Shown here in pieces: positions 5,662 through 9,230 of a DNA stretch of 9,230 nucleotides. The DNA comes from an uncultured Pseudanabaenaceae cyanobacterium (GTDB lineage: Bacteria; Cyanobacteriota; Cyanobacteriia; PCC-9006; JAAUQQ01): assembly GCA_938015405.1 (NCBI GenBank), contig CALLPZ010000537.1, positions 1 to 9,230 of the forward strand. Direction: 5' to 3'. The notes under the pieces were generated by a model. The model searched no databases. It saw nothing but the letters and a program-made list of their open reading frames with translations, and was not told the DNA's origin. A program made the position numbers and the translations under genes. Positions within the stretch are counted from its first letter, which is position 1. Every line of letters starts with the position of its first letter.

Positions 5662-8151
5662 CTACACCAATAATTGTGAGCCCCCCAATGGCACACCGCT
5701 GACTGGGAGCTCATGTTGGATTTGACCGTTTTGCATGAGCCAGAGGAAAGAGCGTTGGATGGAAGCGTTGCGGACTAATAAATCCGCATGTCCATCATTA
5801 TTAAAGTCACGACTGCCTTCCACCCGCCAGTTTGTATCTGAGATAACGCGACCAGCTAAATACTCTGTTTCTATCTGATCACCATTCAACTGCCAAACCA
5901 GAAGTTGTGCAGACACCTCATTCCGTAGCAGGATATCTGCTTGGCCATCTGCATTAAAGTCATTCGTCGCGATGATTTTCCAATCATTGTCTTGGAATCC
6001 TCGCCCGATGAGTTTTTCGGAAACGATGTTTTGTTGGGCATCCAGATACCAAACAACATTGAGGTCCGCATTGGCATTGCGGACGAGAAGATCGGTATTA
6101 CCGTCATTGTTGAAGTCGGCTGCACCTTTAATCGACCAATTGGGGTCTTCAATCGAGCGTCCAATAAACCGCTCTGAGGCGATCACGGTGCCATCAGAAT
6201 TTAGCGTCCAGAGCAGCACTTGGTTTGAGCCACCAAATTGCCGCAGCACAGCATCTTCTTGTCCATCACCATTGAAGTCGCCTGTGGTTTGGAACTGCCA
6301 GCTGGTATCGGTGATAGTGCGACCTAAAGCGGTGTTGAATGCGCCGATGGGGCTCAAGCTGACGGCACTGACTTGGCCAAAATCACTCGCGCTACTATCT
6401 GTCTGCCATGACAGAAATGTTTCGGTATTCTTTAAGGCATCGTCGTAACTCACAACGGTTAACGCCGCACCAGTCACATCAGCTTGCGAGGAAGCCCCAA
6501 AAAGTTTGCCATTGGCATCGACAGCCAGAGGACCGCCAATGCCCTGCCCCACTCCGTTATTGCCAAAACTGCTGTCCAGGCTGCCGTCGCTGTTGTATTG
6601 CAGAAATATGGACTGATAGTCGAATGCTATGCCGCCGCCAGCAGGTCTTGTAGTGACGCTAGTGCCGGCTTGGATGAGCTTTCCACCAGCGACTTCGACA
6701 ACTCCCCCACCATACTCTGCGCCGCCGAGATCGGTGCGAACGGTACCGCTACTACCAAAACTACTATCCAGACTTCCGTCGCTGTTGTAGCGAGCGAGGG
6801 CAAAGTCATCATTTCCGGTGGCAGCATCCGTGGCACGGCCGCCTAGCAGTAGCTTGCCATTACCGTCTATCGTCAGGCTGGCATTGATATCATTCGTGTT
6901 GCCAAAATCCGTTAGCGTTCGCCCGCCTGTGCCAAAGCTACTGTCAAGGCTACCGTCACTGTTGTAGCGAACAAGCAAAAAGTCATTGGTACTCCCATTG
7001 GAAGCATGGCCACTGACGACTAGCTTGCCATCGCTATCCACGCGAACTGTATTGGGAACTTCGAAGGAGCCACCAAAGTCTGTGAGCGTAAAGCCGTTGG
7101 TTCCAAAGCTTGAGTCCAAACTCCCATCTGTATTGAGGCGAGCAAGGGCAATATCTCCATTCAGGTTGCCTACAGCAATGATTTTCCCACTAGAATCTGT
7201 GGTGAAACCAACTGAGTTGCCAAAGCTTGTACTCAAAAAGGAGGCGAGATTGACCTCAAGCTCTCCATTGGTGCCAAATGTTGTATCTAAGCTTCCGTCA
7301 TTGTTGTAACGAGAGGCGCGAAAGACCGAAGACGAGAAGCCATTTGCTCCAATTAGGACAAACTTATTGGCTGCGCTAGGAATGACGCTACTGTTGGTTA
7401 ATCCATTGATTGTAAGCAAACCATTGTCTGCAAAGCTCTCATCAATGCTGCCATCACTATTGCGACGAATCAAAACAGTGTTCTGATTGAAGTTTCCTCC
7501 CACTATCAATTTCCCATTGCCATCAAAAAATAGACCATTGGGAGAGGCAAATATGTTTTCAATCTTTGTGGAGACTACGCCATATTCCTCAAAATTTTGT
7601 GGGGCGAAGGTGCCAGGATAGGTCACCAGTGTTTGCTCTGTTAAAGGCACTTGAGGAACGTCTGTGGGCTTTGGGTTTGCTTGAGGAGCCAGCTGCCAAG
7701 TTCCTCCTTGAGCAATGTTCCCGACTTTTTGAGTGGCACCATAGAGTTGTGCACCAGTGATTTGACCGAGCTTGGTAAAGAATTCTTCGCCCGCATCCCC
7801 TGCCGCTGCATTGCAGCCGTAGATTGCCAGGGAGACTAAAGAACGCTGACTGCTGGCGTTAAACCACTGCTGAAGCTGCGAACGGTAGCGATCCAAACTG
7901 CTCAGGCTGAGTTGAGTATCTCCCAGGTACAGGCAACCGGGTGCTCCATGGGAAATGATGTGTACGGATTCGAGGGAAGATTGACCTTTTAAGACATCCG
8001 TAATCTGTTCAATTGCATCAGACTCCCGAGCCAAAATGTAGACAGCTACATCGCTGTTAACGCCTTCTGCCAAAGTCAGATAGCTCTGCACTCCAGCATC
8101 AATAAAAACGACTGTTGAATTGAGCTTGGAGGGAGATGAACTGTATAGCAT
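5662..8151 (-). CDS. DUF4347 / delta-60 / FG-GAP repeat protein
   Basis: An intact 829-residue protein. Residues about 13-178 match DUF4347, with the conserved strands VHIISHG (His68) and SLAIYGCN (Cys113). Residues 231-533 hold six delta-60 repeats (core NSDGSLDSSFG), predicted beta-propeller blades. Residues about 610-800 hold four repeats of the form GR.I.D..W.....DFNxDG..D, FG-GAP/VCBS-like units with possible Ca2+-binding Asp/Asn loops, which suggests a second propeller. No classical signal peptide or transmembrane segment is visible. DUF4347 proteins of cyanobacteria are often large and probably secreted by a non-Sec route, but nothing in the sequence proves export here. The ATG at 8151 is the first start; no strong Shine-Dalgarno sequence is seen. 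The His-Gly and Cys motifs suggest a caspase-like fold (inference). The true role is unknown. Confidence 0.9.
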   Translation of the reverse strand: MLYSSSPSKLNSTVVFIDAGVQSYLTLAEGVNSDVAVYILARESDAIEQITDVLKGQSSLESVHIISHGAPGCLYLGDTQLSLSSLDRYRSQLQQWFNASSQRSLVSLAIYGCNAAAGDAGEEFFTKLGQITGAQLYGATQKVGNIAQGGTWQLAPQANPKPTDVPQVPLTEQTLVTYPGTFAPQNFEEYGVVSTKIENIFASPNGLFFDGNGKLIVGGNFNQNTVLIRRNSDGSIDESFADNGLLTINGLTNSSVIPSAANKFVLIGANGFSSSVFRASRYNNDGSLDTTFGTNGELEVNLASFLSTSFGNSVGFTTDSSGKIIAVGNLNGDIALARLNTDGSLDSSFGTNGFTLTDFGGSFEVPNTVRVDSDGKLVVSGHASNGSTNDFLLVRYNSDGSLDSSFGTGGRTLTDFGNTNDINASLTIDGNGKLLLGGRATDAATGNDDFALARYNSDGSLDSSFGSSGTVRTDLGGAEYGGGVVEVAGGKLIQAGTSVTTRPAGGGIAFDYQSIFLQYNSDGSLDSSFGNNGVGQGIGGPLAVDANGKLFGASSQADVTGAALTVVSYDDALKNTETFLSWQTDSSASDFGQVSAVSLSPIGAFNTALGRTITDTSWQFQTTGDFNGDGQEDAVLRQFGGSNQVLLWTLNSDGTVIASERFIGRSIEDPNWSIKGAADFNNDGNTDLLVRNANADLNVVWYLDAQQNIVSEKLIGRGFQDNDWKIIATNDFNADGQADILLRNEVSAQLLVWQLNGDQIETEYLAGRVISDTNWRVEGSRDFNNDGHADLLVRNASIQRSFLWLMQNGQIQHELPVSGVPLGGSQLLV
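5770..6282 (-). repeat. Four FG-GAP/VCBS-like coding repeats
   Basis: Residues 624-794 of the DUF4347 protein. The loops GDFNGDGQED, ADFNNDGNTD, NDFNADGQAD and RDFNNDGHAD start at residues 624, 678, 730 and 781, a period of 51-54 residues. Each is preceded by GR, then W six to eight residues before the Asp, and followed by LLVR or a variant and a Leu-Trp strand. The DxNxDGxxD spacing resembles Ca2+-binding loops of FG-GAP and VCBS proteins. Confidence 0.85.
6553..7461 (-). repeat. Six delta-60 coding repeats
   Basis: Residues 231-533 of the DUF4347 protein. Cores begin at residues 231, 283, 340, 397, 457 and 520. The last three share an identical NSDGSLDSSFG and the third differs by one residue (NTDGSLDSSFG). 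Each core is followed by a variable strand and a GKLxxxG segment, as in the delta-60 family (TIGR02608). Spacing grows from 52 to 63 residues toward the C terminus. Confidence 0.85.
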
Positions 8152-8171
8152 AGCTAGTCTTAATGTATGGG

Positions 8172-8191
8172 CTGTACGAGAAGATGTACAG
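8172..8191. promoter_or_regulatory. 20-base dyad upstream of DUF4347 gene
   Basis: CTGTAC (8172-8177) and GTACAG (8186-8191) form a perfect inverted repeat with eight bases between, 20-40 bases before the ATG at 8151. It could be an operator or a small 5' UTR hairpin. It resembles but does not match an NtcA site, since GTA and TAC are 10 bases apart rather than 8. Confidence 0.3.
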
Positions 8192-8432
8192 GTCTATCTC
8201 TATTTAATCTAACCTAGTTTGAGAGTAGTGGTGCTAGCGTTACATGCTGTTGTAATTCGTAGGATTTGAAGCCTTAAATTTCTCCTCTTGCTGAATATTC
8301 GCTATGGCGCACTCTGTGCTTTGATTGGTTACCTATGTGGGGTCTGATGTATTAAATGATGCTTCATGTGGGTGCTTAGATGCTCCTTCGTGATGTTGGA
8401 TATCGGTTTTCAAATAGATGCTTATTTAAACA

Positions 8433-8479
8433 AACAGCTGACTTGAGCTAAGCGCGATGCTTGGCTCAAGTCAGCTGTT
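8433..8479 (-). terminator. Rho-independent terminator of the DUF11 gene
   Basis: The 16-base arm AACAGCTGACTTGAGC (8433-8448) pairs perfectly with 8464-8479. A G-T wobble and AAGC/GCTT (8450-8453 with 8459-8462) extend it to 21 pairs with a five-base loop. On the minus strand it is followed by a T-rich tail (TGTTTAAAT). It lies 64 bases past the DUF11 stop, so it ends that transcript and separates it from the DUF4347 gene. On the plus strand a T6 run also follows after a few bases, so it may work both ways. Confidence 0.85.
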
Positions 8480-8542
8480 GTAACCCCTTTTTTCGATTGG
8501 ACCTAGCCTTAAAAAGCTCAGTCTAACCGCTTTTACTTAGGG

Positions 8543-9230
8543 CTAGTCCACGGTCACTTTGAAGCGCACAAAGCCGAAGGAGTTGTCTGGTGTGTCAGCA
8601 GTGGTTGCATTTTCAACGACATCAGGAGATTCCACGACCTTCACGAGAATGCCGTTGGTGCCACTGCTCGCAGGGCAATTGATTCCAGCGGGGATCGTAT
8701 TGAAATACTCACCTTTGTCAGTGTCTGCAAGATTGGTGAAGGTCGTCAGTGAGTTATTGAAAGAGAGTTGGATAGAATCTGTTCCGTTTTGGTAAGTCGT
8801 GTGCTCAGGCACCATGTCACAGATGTTGAGGTTTGTGATGGCATCGTTACCGCTGGAGAGGAAGTAGATGGTGTATTCAATTTCGTCGCCAGGGGCGGCG
8901 GTGCTGGTGTTGATGGAACCGGCCAGGTAGTTTTCAGGCCATTTGGGATCGTTATCTTCGTTGTTGGGTGTGCCATCGTCCGTAAAGGTGATGATGGGTG
9001 TGCCAGCAACAGAAGTGACTCGCTTGACCAAAGTCAGAGCAGGTTGGGATTCACCCACCGTAATTTGGTAAGTTTCCACTTCACCATAGCCACCGATGGC
9101 AGTAGGACCGACACCGCTGCTTTCGCTGTAGCGAACTAAGACACCCTTCGTTCCAGCTGTAGCATCTACGGGAACGACAATATCGTCCAAATCAATCTCA
9201 TTGCTAGCATTGGGAGTTACGTTCGTCGCC
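8543..9230 (-). CDS. DUF11-type surface protein, C-terminal part
   Basis: The frame runs uninterrupted from the window edge to a TAG at 8543, giving 228 visible residues; the N terminus lies beyond 9230. A TTG at 9190 could be read as a start, but 13 in-frame codons before it reach the edge and the domain is already under way, so it is internal. Residues 1-60 resemble the end of a GEVED-type domain (VLVRYSESSG, then GYGEVETYQITV). Residues about 64-228 resemble a DUF11 repeat: LTLVKRVTS, the hallmark PGDEIEYTIYFLSSGND and NLNICDMVPEHT. Two cysteines (137 and 185) could form a disulfide. Such domains occur in large exported beta-rich surface or cell-wall proteins. The protein ends with a beta strand (FKVTVD) and has no anchor visible. 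A strong terminator follows. Confidence 0.85.
   Translation of the reverse strand, partial: ATNVTPNASNEIDLDDIVVPVDATAGTKGVLVRYSESSGVGPTAIGGYGEVETYQITVGESQPALTLVKRVTSVAGTPIITFTDDGTPNNEDNDPKWPENYLAGSINTSTAAPGDEIEYTIYFLSSGNDAITNLNICDMVPEHTTYQNGTDSIQLSFNNSLTTFTNLADTDKGEYFNTIPAGINCPASSGTNGILVKVVESPDVVENATTADTPDNSFGFVRFKVTVD

Larger units (their letters stand above)
8152..8542. other. Spacer between DUF11 and DUF4347 genes
   Basis: A 391-base AT-richer gap between two minus-strand genes. Its right part holds the terminator of the DUF11 gene (8433-8479), and its left part should hold the promoter of the DUF4347 gene. A dyad at 8172-8191 lies just upstream of that gene. A short palindrome AAATA/TATTT is next to the terminator. 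I cannot fix a -10/-35 pair. No open frame worth reporting is present. Confidence 0.6.

Noticed and set aside
6484..6846. 120-codon plus-strand frame and similar frames at 5972-6448, 6986-7309 and 8768-9139
   Set aside because: They are antisense to the repeat-coding genes; their length comes from the biased codon pattern of Gly/Asp/Ser-rich repeats.
6553..7461. CRISPR-like direct repeats
   Set aside because: The repeats are coding, about 160-190 bases apart, of imperfect sequence, and correspond to delta-60 protein repeats.
8174..8189. NtcA binding site
   Set aside because: GTA and TAC are separated by 10 bases, not the 8 of the NtcA consensus.
9188..9190. TTG as start of the DUF11 protein
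   Set aside because: The frame is open through to the window edge with protein-like sequence, so the codon is most likely an internal leucine.

Overview
The window looks like cyanobacterial chromosome. It carries five copies of the HIP1 palindrome GCGATCGC in 9.2 kb, and its protein families are typical of filamentous or large-genome cyanobacteria: an exported TPR-CHAT protein, a pentapeptide-repeat protein, a DUF4347/delta-60/FG-GAP protein and a DUF11 surface protein. Genus cannot be told from the sequence. No rRNA, tRNA, transposase, CRISPR array or phage gene was found.

Layout. (1) Positions 1-1394, minus: most of a membrane-anchored cytochrome P450, cut by the window start just after the heme-ligand cysteine. 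(2) 1395-1996: a 602-base divergent intergenic region with a hairpin and a start-less acidic open frame that may be a gene remnant. (3) 1997-4669, plus: an intact 890-residue protein with signal peptide, TPR array and CHAT caspase-like domain, with the His and Cys of the dyad present. (4) 4719-4756: a perfect hairpin with A and T tracts on both sides, a probable two-way terminator between convergent genes. (5) 4798-5391, minus: a pentapeptide-repeat protein whose best start is a GTG with a strong Shine-Dalgarno sequence. (6) 5662-8151, minus: an 829-residue protein made of DUF4347, six delta-60 repeats and four FG-GAP/VCBS-like repeats. (7) 8152-8542: a spacer with a 20-base dyad near the start of the DUF4347 gene and a strong terminator for the next gene. 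(8) 8543-9230, minus: the C-terminal part of a GEVED/DUF11-type surface protein, cut by the window end.

How the genes may relate. The right-hand genes are all minus strand, but terminators and long gaps argue for separate transcription units. The most suggestive link is structural. The CHAT domain and DUF4347 both show a hydrophobic strand ending in a Ser/Thr-His-Gly motif, followed 44-45 residues later by a hydrophobic strand ending in a Cys. This is the layout of clan CD (caspase-like) cysteine peptidases. A periplasmic TPR-CHAT protein close to two repeat-rich, probably extracellular proteins could be a surface-protein processing locus, but that is inference from proximity and motifs only. 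The P450 and the pentapeptide protein have no evident connection to it.
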